The position numbers were made by a program, and so were the translations under genes. Below, piece by piece: positions 16,301-23,197 of a stretch of 64,000 bases of DNA (position 1 is its first letter; each line of letters starts with the position of its first letter). The notes below the pieces were generated by a model. It was not told where the DNA came from, did no database searches, and saw only the letters and a list, made by a program, of their open reading frames with translations. The DNA is taken from the NCBI RefSeq assembly GCF_900091315.1, contig NZ_FLSP01000026.1, positions 30,350-94,349 of the forward strand, in the 5' to 3' direction. The DNA comes from Streptomyces sp. DI166. Lineage in GTDB: Bacteria > Actinomycetota > Actinomycetes > Streptomycetales > Streptomycetaceae.

Positions 16301-17688
16301 GCCAGGGGTACCTGTTCGCCCGGCCGATGACAGTGGACCAGACCGAGCGGGTGCTGCGGCGGCGCAACAGCGGCAGCCGCAGGCCGCCGCAGCGTCCCCG
16401 GCCGCTGGCCACCCGCGGTACGCCCACCGACCGGCTCGGCCGTGCGGCGGAGCTGGAGCGGCTGCGCCGCACCAACCCGATGAGCGACGCGGTGCTCGAC
16501 GAGGTGCGCGGCCGGCACATCCGCTGCGGCGACCACTGGCTGATCGACTTCGCCTCCTGCAACTACCTCGGCTTCGACTGGGATCCGGAGATCATGGCCG
16601 GGATCGATCCCGCCGTACAGCACTGGGGCACCCATCCGAGCTGGTCCCGGCTGCTGGGCAGTCCGCGGCTGTACCCGGACATCGAGGAGCGGCTCGCGGA
16701 CCTCCTGGGGGCGCCGGACACGCTGCTGCTGCCGACGCTCACCCTCATCCACTCCTCGGTCATCCCCGTCCTCGCCGACCAGGGCCATGTCTTCGTCGAG
16801 GCCACCGCCCACCGCACGGTCTACGACGGCTGTCTGGTGGCCCGCAGCCAGGGCGCGACCCTGCGCCGCTTCCACGCCGAGCAGCCCGACGAGCTCGACG
16901 GTCTGCTGGCCTCGGCGCCCGCCGGGGTGCCCCGGCTGGTGTGCCTGGACGGGGTGAACAGCATGAGCGGGAACATCCCCGACCTGCCCGCGCTGGCGGC
17001 GGTGTGCCGCGAGCGGGGTGCCCTGCTGTACGTCGACGACGCGCACGGCTTCGGGGTGATCGGGGAGCGCTCGCCCAACGAGCCGTGCCGGTACGGTTCG
17101 CGCGGCAACAGTCTGGTGCGGCACACGGGCGAGTCGTACGACGGGATCGTGATGGCGGCCGGGTTCTCCAAGGCGTACTCCTCCCTGCTGGCCTTCCTGG
17201 CGCTGCCGACGGATCTGAAGAACCGGCTGAAGACCGCGGCGGCGCCCTACCTGTACTCCGGGCCCTCGCCCACGGCGTCGCTGGCCACGGCGATGTCCGG
17301 GCTCGACGTCAACGACCGGCGCGGCGACGAGGTGCGCGCCGACCTGTACCGCAAGACGACGAAGGTGCTGCGTCATCTGGACGCGCTGGACATCTACACC
17401 CTCAACCGGGACGAGCTGCCGATCGTGGAGATCCCGCTGGCCGATCCGGACGATCTGGACGCGGTGGCGCGCATGCTGTGGGACGAGGGCATCTACGTCA
17501 CGCTGGCCGCGTACCCGCTGGTGCCGCGCGACCGGGTGGGGTTCCGGGTGCAGTTGACGGCGCTCAACTCCGACGAGGACATCGACCGGCTGAACGACAC
17601 GCTGACCCGGCTGGCGGCCAGGTTCCCGCTGCGGCGCGGCGGAAGGCAGGGCGCCGTGGCCGGGTCGGGAGGGGTGAGCCGCTCGTGA
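13336..17688 (+). CDS. membrane GAF/PAS-GGDEF-EAL c-di-GMP enzyme fused to a PLP-dependent alpha-oxoamine synthase
   Basis: One uninterrupted frame of 1450 codons. Residues 1-310 carry about nine hydrophobic helices. Residues 330-455 look GAF-like and 456-574 PAS-like. GGDEF is intact at 662-666, with an upstream RRSD that fits the inhibitory I-site. EAL is at 789-791, with ELTE, DDFGTGFSSL, KIDKSFID and IAEGIE intact, so both synthesis and hydrolysis of c-di-GMP are possible. From about residue 1035 the frame continues into a fold type I aminotransferase of the AONS/CqsA/serine-palmitoyltransferase family: DFASCNYLGFD, VDDAHGFGVIGE, and the presumed PLP lysine K1279 in GFSKAYSS. No ribosome site or stop divides the halves. 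The spacing to GGGGAGG is short; a TTG at 13342 is an alternative start. Confidence 0.82.
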   Translation: MLLQPAQRLAVALVTSVAVATVVYMAVPVTHTPMWALIGLMGVGAVLIGVRLNRPAHRWPWWVLAAGLLAFITGDTYYNAMEEYFGASNPFPSPADAFYLVCYVLFAIGLSGLVRYRWAGHDLPSLLDALIFTAALGLPVWVYLVEPLTEIEGLTWEQRAISIAYPLGDVLVLALLVRLLAPNPLEGPNRSVQLLVVGTLTLLCFDIAYGILQLNDLWQTRTILDTGWVVFYTAWGLAALNPAMVELTASVPTRASLLPPTRRLMMLALATLIAPAVLLHAAARGTMHDAAAIAAFSAALFLLVILRLSVMVVAHRKAVARELALRGAAASLVSAFRSSDVTRSCADGVQTLLGPTVRHRTLVLSAEEATDPVLRKSHVVEPAVLGPELAARFAGLPSVLVCPMTPPDRPPGGVAGALLVAGPARPLAETRGSLDILASHAGLAMERVMLRREVVRRESEAYFRTLVRNTSDVILIVERDNTIRYASPSARAVFGTADLAGKSLPALVDPRDTERATQALASVREEESRAGHDHWWVRRSDGHVEVEVRCTNFVSEPTVGGLVVTLRDVTEQRRLQHELTQRAFHDSLTGLPNRTLLLERIERALLRGRRESALTCLLFIDVDDFKQVNDTLGHSAGDRLLEAVGSRLSRTLRRSDTAARLGGDEFAVLMEDAREPLDAELLAAQVIQALSRPFLLSEGTVTVSASVGVATARDSTDAEELLRHADLALYAAKAAGKRQWRRFRQLLHTRMVERHDLQSRLARAVAEEEFTLRYQPVVDISVGQVVGFEALVRWPGAPRPPILPEQFIGLAEETGHIGALGAWVLRNAVQDFAGLQPLTHKRDGAPFISVNVSARQFRDSTFLDQVGRALRTPGLAPGSLQLELTETVLLRRDAQIQSVLHALKDLDVRIAVDDFGTGFSSLRYLRDFPIDVLKIDKSFIDDITRDPQQVALVEGIVRLAETLGLQVIAEGIEDPAQRDLLAGMGCRLGQGYLFARPMTVDQTERVLRRRNSGSRRPPQRPRPLATRGTPTDRLGRAAELERLRRTNPMSDAVLDEVRGRHIRCGDHWLIDFASCNYLGFDWDPEIMAGIDPAVQHWGTHPSWSRLLGSPRLYPDIEERLADLLGAPDTLLLPTLTLIHSSVIPVLADQGHVFVEATAHRTVYDGCLVARSQGATLRRFHAEQPDELDGLLASAPAGVPRLVCLDGVNSMSGNIPDLPALAAVCRERGALLYVDDAHGFGVIGERSPNEPCRYGSRGNSLVRHTGESYDGIVMAAGFSKAYSSLLAFLALPTDLKNRLKTAAAPYLYSGPSPTASLATAMSGLDVNDRRGDEVRADLYRKTTKVLRHLDALDIYTLNRDELPIVEIPLADPDDLDAVARMLWDEGIYVTLAAYPLVPRDRVGFRVQLTALNSDEDIDRLNDTLTRLAARFPLRRGGRQGAVAGSGGVSRS

Positions 17689-18425
17689 CGACGCACAACG
17701 ACGACGTCGACTGGGACCGCTGGCCGATCGCGGACTACCTGGCCGAGAACTACCGGGACGTGCACCCCTCGGACGCCGCAGTGATCGCGCACCACTCGGC
17801 GTACTACCGGGGGCTGGCCCCCGGTTCGGTGGCCCGCTCGGTGGAGTTCGGGGCGGGCCCGAACCTGTATCCGCTGATGCTGGCCTCGGCGGTGAGCCGG
17901 CGGATCGAGGCTGTGGAGGCGGGCGCCGGGAACGTGGCCTATCTGGAGCGGCAGATCCTGTGCGGGCCCGAGGCGAGCTGGCTGCCCTTCCACGAGCTGT
18001 GCCGGCGGCTCAACCCCGCTGTCCCGCCGACCCCGGCGCAGGCGCTGGCCCGGGTGTACGTGGTGCACGCCGACGTCCGCGATCTGCCGCCGCACTCCTA
18101 TCAGCTGGCCTCGATGCACTTCGTGGCGGAGGGCGCCACGGAGGACTTCGCGGAGTTCACCGCGTTCTGCCGGGCCTTTGTGCGGTGTGTGGAGCCGGGC
18201 GGTCATCTGGTGGCGGCGTTCATGGAGAACATGCCGACCTACCGGATCGGACCGGCCTCGCGCTGGCCGGGCTGCCCCATCGACCCGGGCCGGGTCGAGG
18301 AGGTGTTCACCCCGCTCACCCGGGAGCTGTCGGTCACCCACATCGACGAGGACCCGACACTCCCCGACTACGGCGACTCCGGGATGGTGCTGCTGACCGG
18401 CCGGGCGCGCGGAGTCCGGCAATGA
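17685..18425 (+). CDS. class I SAM-dependent methyltransferase
   Basis: The 246-residue protein has a Rossmann-type SAM site: VEFGAGPNLYPLML near residues 51-64 (motif I), EAVEAGAGN (motif II acidic residue), and VVHADVRDLPP. The later helix-strand segment FVRCVEPGGHLVAAFMENM matches motif IV-VI of the NNMT/PNMT-like small-molecule methyltransferases. GTG 17685 overlaps the stop of the fusion gene as GTGA, so the two are translationally coupled. The substrate is probably the product of the alpha-oxoamine synthase domain (inference). The stop codon is embedded in the base of a strong terminator. Confidence 0.8.
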   Translation: MTTHNDDVDWDRWPIADYLAENYRDVHPSDAAVIAHHSAYYRGLAPGSVARSVEFGAGPNLYPLMLASAVSRRIEAVEAGAGNVAYLERQILCGPEASWLPFHELCRRLNPAVPPTPAQALARVYVVHADVRDLPPHSYQLASMHFVAEGATEDFAEFTAFCRAFVRCVEPGGHLVAAFMENMPTYRIGPASRWPGCPIDPGRVEEVFTPLTRELSVTHIDEDPTLPDYGDSGMVLLTGRARGVRQ

Positions 18426-18466
18426 CGGAGGCCCCACCGGTGGTGCGCCCGGTGGGGCCTTCCGTC
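18424..18466. terminator. strong bidirectional terminator after the methyltransferase gene
   Basis: An 11-bp perfect stem (18430-18440 with 18449-18459, 8-base loop) is extended by GACGGA/TCCGTC (18424-18429 with 18461-18466) across a single bulged T. It overlaps the methyltransferase stop codon and ends 10 bases before the convergent chaplin stop. Confidence 0.85.
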
Positions 18467-18475
18467 CAGGGGGAG

Positions 18476-19150
18476 TCAGCGCAGGGCGCCGGGGCGGCCG
18501 CGCCGGTAGAGCAGGGCGCCACCGAGGACGAGGGCCGCGGCTCCGGCGACCGCGGGGACGGTGTGGTCCGCACCGGTGTGGGCGAGCACGGGCGCCGGGC
18601 CGTGCGGCTCGTGCGCCGGGGGCTGGTGCGGGGTGTGCTCCTTGGGCGGTTCGGGGGTCGGCTTCTCCGGGCGCTCGGGGGTCCGCGGGCGCTCCGGGAC
18701 GACCGGGCGGCCCTCCGGGGAGTTGACCGACTGGTTGCCGAAGACGGGGTTGCCGACGCCGACCACGTTGACGCTGTTGCCGCTGACATTGACCGGGAGG
18801 TCGACCGGCAGTTCCAGGCCGTTGCCGGAGACCAGGCCGGGCGAGTTCTTCGCGTCGCTCTCGGCGGTCGCCCCGCTCGGTGCGCGGCCCTTGTGCCTGC
18901 CCGCGCCCTCGCCCTTGCTCACGCAGGTGTTGCCCGCGGCCGGGTTGAGCAGCCCGATGACGTTGACGGTGTTGCCGCACGCGTTGACCGGCACATGGAC
19001 CGGGAGCTGAATGGTGTTGCCGGAGATCCCCCCGGGCGAGCCCACCGCGGTGCCGTTCGCCCCGGAGTCCGCGTACGCGGGCATCGCGACGGCCATCGCT
19101 CCCGAGGCCGCGGCGACGGCGATCACACCGTTTCGGGTAACCCTTCTCAT
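18476..19150 (-). CDS. long chaplin, sortase-anchored (ChpA/B/C class)
   Basis: Chaplins coat aerial hyphae with amyloid-like hydrophobic fibrils. The 224-residue precursor has a Sec signal peptide (1-28, ending AYADS). It then has two chaplin domains (about 37-78 and 103-143), a Pro/Glu-rich spacer, the sortase motif LAHTG (189-193, the LAxTG class used by streptomycete SrtE), a hydrophobic helix and the tail YRRGRP. Domain 1 keeps the two Cys (58 and 76), whereas domain 2 has Ser at both positions (VNVSGN, GNQSV). Only the membrane-distal domain can therefore form the usual disulfide. Long chaplins anchor the short ones to the wall. A BldN-like promoter lies upstream. Confidence 0.92.
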   Translation of the reverse strand: MRRVTRNGVIAVAAASGAMAVAMPAYADSGANGTAVGSPGGISGNTIQLPVHVPVNACGNTVNVIGLLNPAAGNTCVSKGEGAGRHKGRAPSGATAESDAKNSPGLVSGNGLELPVDLPVNVSGNSVNVVGVGNPVFGNQSVNSPEGRPVVPERPRTPERPEKPTPEPPKEHTPHQPPAHEPHGPAPVLAHTGADHTVPAVAGAAALVLGGALLYRRGRPGALR

Positions 19151-19201
19151 AGGTTCCCTGCCTTCCACACATGGATATACGGGCACTCGCCCGCACCGGA
19201 T

Positions 19202-19229
19202 AAAACGCGGGCGAACCATGCGAGTTATG
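19202..19229 (-). promoter_or_regulatory. candidate BldN-type promoter for the chaplin gene
   Basis: On the minus strand, CATAAC (19229-19224), a 16-base spacer and CGTTTT (19207-19202) resemble the sigma-BldN pattern CGTAAC-N16-CGTTGA. The implied start is about 45 bases upstream of the chaplin ATG. BldN control of chaplin genes is established in Streptomyces. Confidence 0.5.
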
Positions 19230-19417
19230 GCTGATCGAACTTTCACCCCATCGAGCGGCACAGATATCGAACGCGGGGCAAAACCGACGTATGGGAATAC
19301 GGGCCCGCGTATGCGCATGCGGGGCGCGCGCCCCGGAGGCGAGCCGTCCGGGGGCCGCCTATCGTGATCGGGGGGCGCCGGAACCCGGTTCGCCGACGGG
19401 CGCCCGTGGAGGCCTTC

Positions 19418-20992
19418 ATGCCGGTGAAGCTGTCGAAGCGGCCCGCACTGCGGGGCTGCGCGGTACTCGCGGCGGCCGTGGTGACGCTGCTGGGCCTCGG
19501 TCTGCCGACGGCCCAGGAGGACGACCCCGGCCTGGAGCGGTTCTACCGGCAGCACGTGAAGTGGGGCAGGTGCGACACCCTCGACGCGCCCAAGGACCTC
19601 CAGTGCGGCAAGGTGACGGTCCCGCTCGACTACGCCGACCCGAAGGCCGGGACGCTCGACCTGGCGCTGGCCCGCTACCGGGCCACCGGTGACTCCCGCG
19701 GCTCGGTGCTGCTCAACTTCGGCGGGCCGGGCGGCGGGGGCGTGGACCAGCTCGCCTACGGAGGCAAGGACTTCATGGGCCTGACCGACGGCTACGACGT
19801 GGTGTCCTTCGACCCGCGCGGGGTCGGCCGGTCCTCCCCGGTCAGCTGCGGCGAGGGCGTGGAGGACATCCCCGACGGCACGGACGACAGCAGCGAACTC
19901 GGCGCCGACCCGCGGGCGGTGCTGGAGGAGATCCGCCGCACCGCCAGGGCGTGCGCGAAGCACTCCGGGCCGGTGCTGCCGTACATCGGCACGGTGTACG
20001 CCTCCCGGGACATGGACGTGATGCGCGCCGCCCTCGGCGACGACCGGCTCAACTACCTCGGTTTCTCCTACGGCACCCGGCTCGGCGCGGTCTACGCCAA
20101 GCAGTTCCCGGACCGGGTGGGCCGGATGGTGCTGGACGGCGTGGACACCCTGACCGAGCCGCTCACCGAGCAGGGCGTGGCGGGCGCCAAGGGGCAGCAG
20201 GCGGCGCTGGACGAGTTCATCGACTGGTGCACCGAGGACATCGCCTGCCCCTTCGGCCAGGACGCGCGCACCGCCCGCGAGGAGGTCGTACGGCTGGTGG
20301 AGTCGCTGGACGAGGATCCCGTGCCGACGGACTTCGGGGGCGTGTTCACCGGGCAGGACCTGGTGAGCGCCCTCAGCCAGGCGCTGTACAGCGAGGAGAT
20401 GTGGCCGACCCTGGAACGGGCGCTGGCCGCCCTGGTCGAGGACGGCGACACCCGGGCTCTGCAGAGCCTGGCGGGCGGCGGACTCGCCGTGCCCCTCCGC
20501 GGCGACCACGGCGATCTCGCCGACCCGGAGGACATCCCGCTGGACAACCTCCCGGCCGCGCTGATGGCGATCAACTGCGCGGACGACCCCGACCGGCCCA
20601 CCGCCGAGAGCATCACCCGCAACCTCGACCGGTGGCGCGCCGAGTACGAGCGGGCCTCCCCGGTCTTCGGCCCGTACCGGCTCACCGAGGTGCTGATGTG
20701 CTACGGCCGCCCCAAGGGCACCGACTTCATCCGCGAGCAGGTCAAGGACCTGGACACGCCGAAGATGCTGCTGGTCGGCACCCGGGGCGACCCGGCGACG
20801 CCGTACCGCTGGACGGTCCAGACGGCCGAGCGGCTGGGCTCCCCCGCGGTGGTCCTGGACAACCGCGACGGCGGCCACACCGGGTACGCCTCCTCGGCCT
20901 GCGTCCAGCGCAAGGTGGACGACTTCCTGCTGTACGGCTCCCTGCCCCCGAACGGCAGTTCCTGCGGCCAGGACGAGGACGAGGCGCGCTGA
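19418..20992 (+). CDS. secreted S33-family alpha/beta hydrolase (tripeptidyl aminopeptidase-like)
   Basis: The 524-residue exported peptidase belongs to the Tap/SlpD/SlpE group that trims N-terminal peptides from secreted proteins. A signal peptide covers about residues 1-33 (RPALRGCAVLAAAVVTLLGL). The signatures are the oxyanion segment NFGGPGGGG, DPRGVGRSS, nucleophile Ser217 in GFSYGTRLG, and the C-terminal TAP-like domain with GTRGDPATPY (Asp) and GGHTGYASS (His), completing the triad. ATG 19418 follows GTGGAGG. A Cys three residues before the TLLGLG stretch raises the chance of a lipoprotein, but the lipobox is poor. It is divergent from the chaplin gene and convergent with the MarR gene. 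Confidence 0.87.
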   Translation: MPVKLSKRPALRGCAVLAAAVVTLLGLGLPTAQEDDPGLERFYRQHVKWGRCDTLDAPKDLQCGKVTVPLDYADPKAGTLDLALARYRATGDSRGSVLLNFGGPGGGGVDQLAYGGKDFMGLTDGYDVVSFDPRGVGRSSPVSCGEGVEDIPDGTDDSSELGADPRAVLEEIRRTARACAKHSGPVLPYIGTVYASRDMDVMRAALGDDRLNYLGFSYGTRLGAVYAKQFPDRVGRMVLDGVDTLTEPLTEQGVAGAKGQQAALDEFIDWCTEDIACPFGQDARTAREEVVRLVESLDEDPVPTDFGGVFTGQDLVSALSQALYSEEMWPTLERALAALVEDGDTRALQSLAGGGLAVPLRGDHGDLADPEDIPLDNLPAALMAINCADDPDRPTAESITRNLDRWRAEYERASPVFGPYRLTEVLMCYGRPKGTDFIREQVKDLDTPKMLLVGTRGDPATPYRWTVQTAERLGSPAVVLDNRDGGHTGYASSACVQRKVDDFLLYGSLPPNGSSCGQDEDEAR

Positions 20993-20998
20993 GCCGGC

Positions 20999-21424
20999 TC
21001 ACTCCCCGCCGTGCACGATGCGGTGCAGGGCGGCGGCGGTCCGGTCGAAGCCGTCGTCGCCGAGCAGGGCGCGCAGTTCGGCGTTGAAGCGGTCGATCTC
21101 GGGGCGGGCCGCGTCCAGGGCGGCGGACCCGGCCTCGGTCAGTTCCAGGACGACGGCGCGGTGTTCGGTGGGGTGCGCGCTCCTGGCGAGCAGCCCGGCC
21201 GCGGTCAGCCGGGCCACCAGGCCGGTGACGGCGGACTCCCGCAGGCCGAGCGTGCGGGCGAGCTGCTGCTGGGTGACGCCGGGGCGGTCCTCGACGGCGA
21301 ACAGGGCGCCGAGCTGGGCGGTGGTGATTCCGGCGGCGGCCAGACAGCGCCGGTCGGCGGCGGTGCGCAGCTGGTGCGCCGCGCGCTGGAGCAGGAAGTA
21401 CAGGCGCTGGCCGGGCTCGGACAT
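20999..21424 (-). CDS. MarR-family transcriptional regulator
   Basis: The 141-residue dimeric winged-helix regulator has the typical N-terminal helix (LQRAAHQLRTAADRRC), the recognition region GVTQQQLARTLGLRESAVTGLVARLTAAGLL and the wing HPTEHRAVVLELTEAG. It is divergent from the thioesterase gene. A perfect palindrome TTCACTAGTGAA in the 66-base gap is the obvious operator for autorepression and control of the thioesterase. The effector is unknown. The stop codon lies in a GAGCCGGCTC palindrome (20991-21000) shared with the convergent peptidase gene. Confidence 0.9.
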   Translation of the reverse strand: MSEPGQRLYFLLQRAAHQLRTAADRRCLAAAGITTAQLGALFAVEDRPGVTQQQLARTLGLRESAVTGLVARLTAAGLLARSAHPTEHRAVVLELTEAGSAALDAARPEIDRFNAELRALLGDDGFDRTAAALHRIVHGGE

Positions 21425-21466
21425 GGGCCGATCTTGACAGAGGCGCCGGAGCCCCGCCACCCTCAG

Positions 21467-21478
21467 TTCACTAGTGAA
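21467..21478. promoter_or_regulatory. MarR operator palindrome TTCACTAGTGAA
   Basis: A perfect 12-bp palindrome is centred between the divergent MarR (start 21424) and thioesterase (start 21491) genes. Confidence 0.65.
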
Positions 21479-21490
21479 GTGAGGTTCGAT

Positions 21491-21913
21491 GTGAACGAGA
21501 CAGCGGAACTGGACCTGGCCCGGCGGATCCTGGCGGCGCAGCCCTTCAGCGTGCTGCTCGGCGCCCGGCTGACCGCCTTCGGCGACGGAGAGGCAGTACT
21601 GGAACTCGACATCCGCGAGGAGTTGCTCCAGCAGAACGGCCATGTGCACGGCGGGGTGCTCAGCTATGCGGCGGACAACGCCCTGACCTTCGCCGCCGGT
21701 ACCGTGGCCGGCCCGCGGCTGCTGACCGCCGGTTTCACCATCGACTATCTGCGCCCCGCCAAGGGGGACGTGCTGCGCGCGCACGCGCGGGTCGTCCGCG
21801 CGGGCCGCACCCGGGTGGTCGTGCGCTGCGATCTGCGCACGGTCACGGGCGACGGCGAACCGGCGCTGTGCGCGGTGGCGCAGGGAACGATCTCCGTTCC
21901 CGCGGCGGCCTGA
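21491..21913 (+). CDS. PaaI-family hotdog-fold thioesterase
   Basis: The 140-residue hotdog protein is of the PaaI/YbgC class, which hydrolyses acyl- or aryl-CoA thioesters. The family signature HGGVLSYAADNALTFAA, preceded by QQNGHVHGG, carries the catalytic Asp in DNA, and the FTIDYLRPAKGDVLRAHARVVRAGR strand pair follows. GTG 21491 is the only workable start; the overlapping ATG is followed at once by a stop in its own frame. It is divergent from and presumably controlled by the neighbouring MarR regulator. The substrate is not identifiable. Confidence 0.85.
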   Translation: MNETAELDLARRILAAQPFSVLLGARLTAFGDGEAVLELDIREELLQQNGHVHGGVLSYAADNALTFAAGTVAGPRLLTAGFTIDYLRPAKGDVLRAHARVVRAGRTRVVVRCDLRTVTGDGEPALCAVAQGTISVPAAA

Positions 21914-21923
21914 TCAGGGCGCC

Positions 21924-23180
21924 TCAGAAGTCCACCGGGTCCCGGACGATCGGGCAGGTCATGCAGTGGCCGCCGCCCCGGCCGCGGCCCAGTTCGGCGC
22001 CGACGATGGTGACGACCTCCACGCCGGCCTTGCGCAGCAGGGTGTTGGTCTGGGTGTTGCGGTCGTAGGTGAAGACCACCCCGGGTTCCAGGGCAACGGC
22101 GTTGTTGCCGCTGTCCCACTGCTGGCGCTCGGAGGCGTAGACATCGCCGCCGGTCTCCACCACCCGCAGCTTCGGGAGCCCGAGGGCCTTGGCGACGACC
22201 TCCACGAAGGACGCCGGGGCCTCGTCGACGATCTCCAGGCCCGGGGCCTTGTCGCTGGGCCGCAGGGAGAAGGGGTGGACGCCGTCCATGATGGCCGGGT
22301 AGAGGGTGACCAGGTCGCGGTCGGCGAAGGTGAACACCGTGTCCAGGTGCATGGCCGAGCGCAGCCGCGGCATCCCGGCGACGACGACGTGCTCGGCGGC
22401 GCCACCCTCGAACAGGGCCTTGGCGACCTGGGTGATGGCCTGGCGCGAGGTGCGCTCGCTCATGCCCATCAGGACGACGCCGTTGCCCACCGGCATGATG
22501 TCGCCGCCCTCGAAGGTGGCCTGCCCCCAGTCCTGCTCGGGGTCGCCCCACCACACGGTGGAGCCCGCGTAGTCGGGGTGGAAGCTGTACACCGCCTTCA
22601 TCAGCAGCGTCTCGTCGTGCCGGGCGGGCCAGTACAGCGGGTTGAGGGTGAGGCCGCCGTAGAGCCAGCAGGTGGTGTCGCGGGTGTAGAGGGTGTTGGG
22701 CAGCGGCGGCATCAGGTACTCGCGCACGCCGGTCGACTCGCGGGCCAGCGCCAGATAGCCGGAGCGGTAGTCGTCGGGCAGGTCGTCGACGGCCAGACCG
22801 CCGATCAGGTACTTGGCCAGTTCGGCCGGTTCGAGGGTCTCCAGGTAGGCGCGGGTGCCGTCGACGAGGCCGAGGCCGACCTCGTTGGGCACGATCTTGC
22901 GGTCGAGCAGCCAGTCCCGGGCGCCCGGCACCCGCATCGTCCGCGCCAGCAGGTCGTGCAGCTCGACCACGTCCACGCCGCGCTCGCGCAGCTTGTTGAC
23001 GAAGTCCAGGTGGTCGCGCTGGGCGTTCTCGACCCACATCACGTCGTCGAAGAGCAGGTCGTCGGAGTTGGTCGGGGTGAGGCGGCGGTGCGCGAGTCCC
23101 GGCGCGCAGACCAGTACCTTGCGCAGCCGTCCGACCTCGGAGTGGACGCCGTACTCGGGAGGGTTCTGCTGACTGGTCAC
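21924..23180 (-). CDS. arcA: arginine deiminase
   Basis: The enzyme hydrolyses arginine to citrulline and ammonia, the first step of the arginine deiminase pathway. The 418-residue guanidino-group hydrolase shows the expected catalytic set: [10 protein letters not shown] (Glu and Asp), MHLDTVFTF (His), and the C-terminal GGGHCMTCP with nucleophile Cys406. GTG 23180 is preceded by AAAGG. It lies 17 bases after the antiporter gene on the same strand, so arcD-arcA form an operon. Genes for ornithine transcarbamylase and carbamate kinase are not adjacent, so any ATP-yielding completion of the pathway must be encoded elsewhere. A role in acid or low-oxygen stress is an inference from the family. 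Confidence 0.94.
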   Translation of the reverse strand: MTSQQNPPEYGVHSEVGRLRKVLVCAPGLAHRRLTPTNSDDLLFDDVMWVENAQRDHLDFVNKLRERGVDVVELHDLLARTMRVPGARDWLLDRKIVPNEVGLGLVDGTRAYLETLEPAELAKYLIGGLAVDDLPDDYRSGYLALARESTGVREYLMPPLPNTLYTRDTTCWLYGGLTLNPLYWPARHDETLLMKAVYSFHPDYAGSTVWWGDPEQDWGQATFEGGDIMPVGNGVVLMGMSERTSRQAITQVAKALFEGGAAEHVVVAGMPRLRSAMHLDTVFTFADRDLVTLYPAIMDGVHPFSLRPSDKAPGLEIVDEAPASFVEVVAKALGLPKLRVVETGGDVYASERQQWDSGNNAVALEPGVVFTYDRNTQTNTLLRKAGVEVVTIVGAELGRGRGGGHCMTCPIVRDPVDF

Positions 23181-23197
23181 GGTGCACCTTTCGGGGT

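Noticed and set aside
13336..16420. Treating the GGDEF-EAL part and the oxoamine synthase as two genes with a start at an ATG near 16480
   Set aside because: The ATG lies inside the oxoamine synthase N-terminal region, has no ribosome site, and the frame is continuous.
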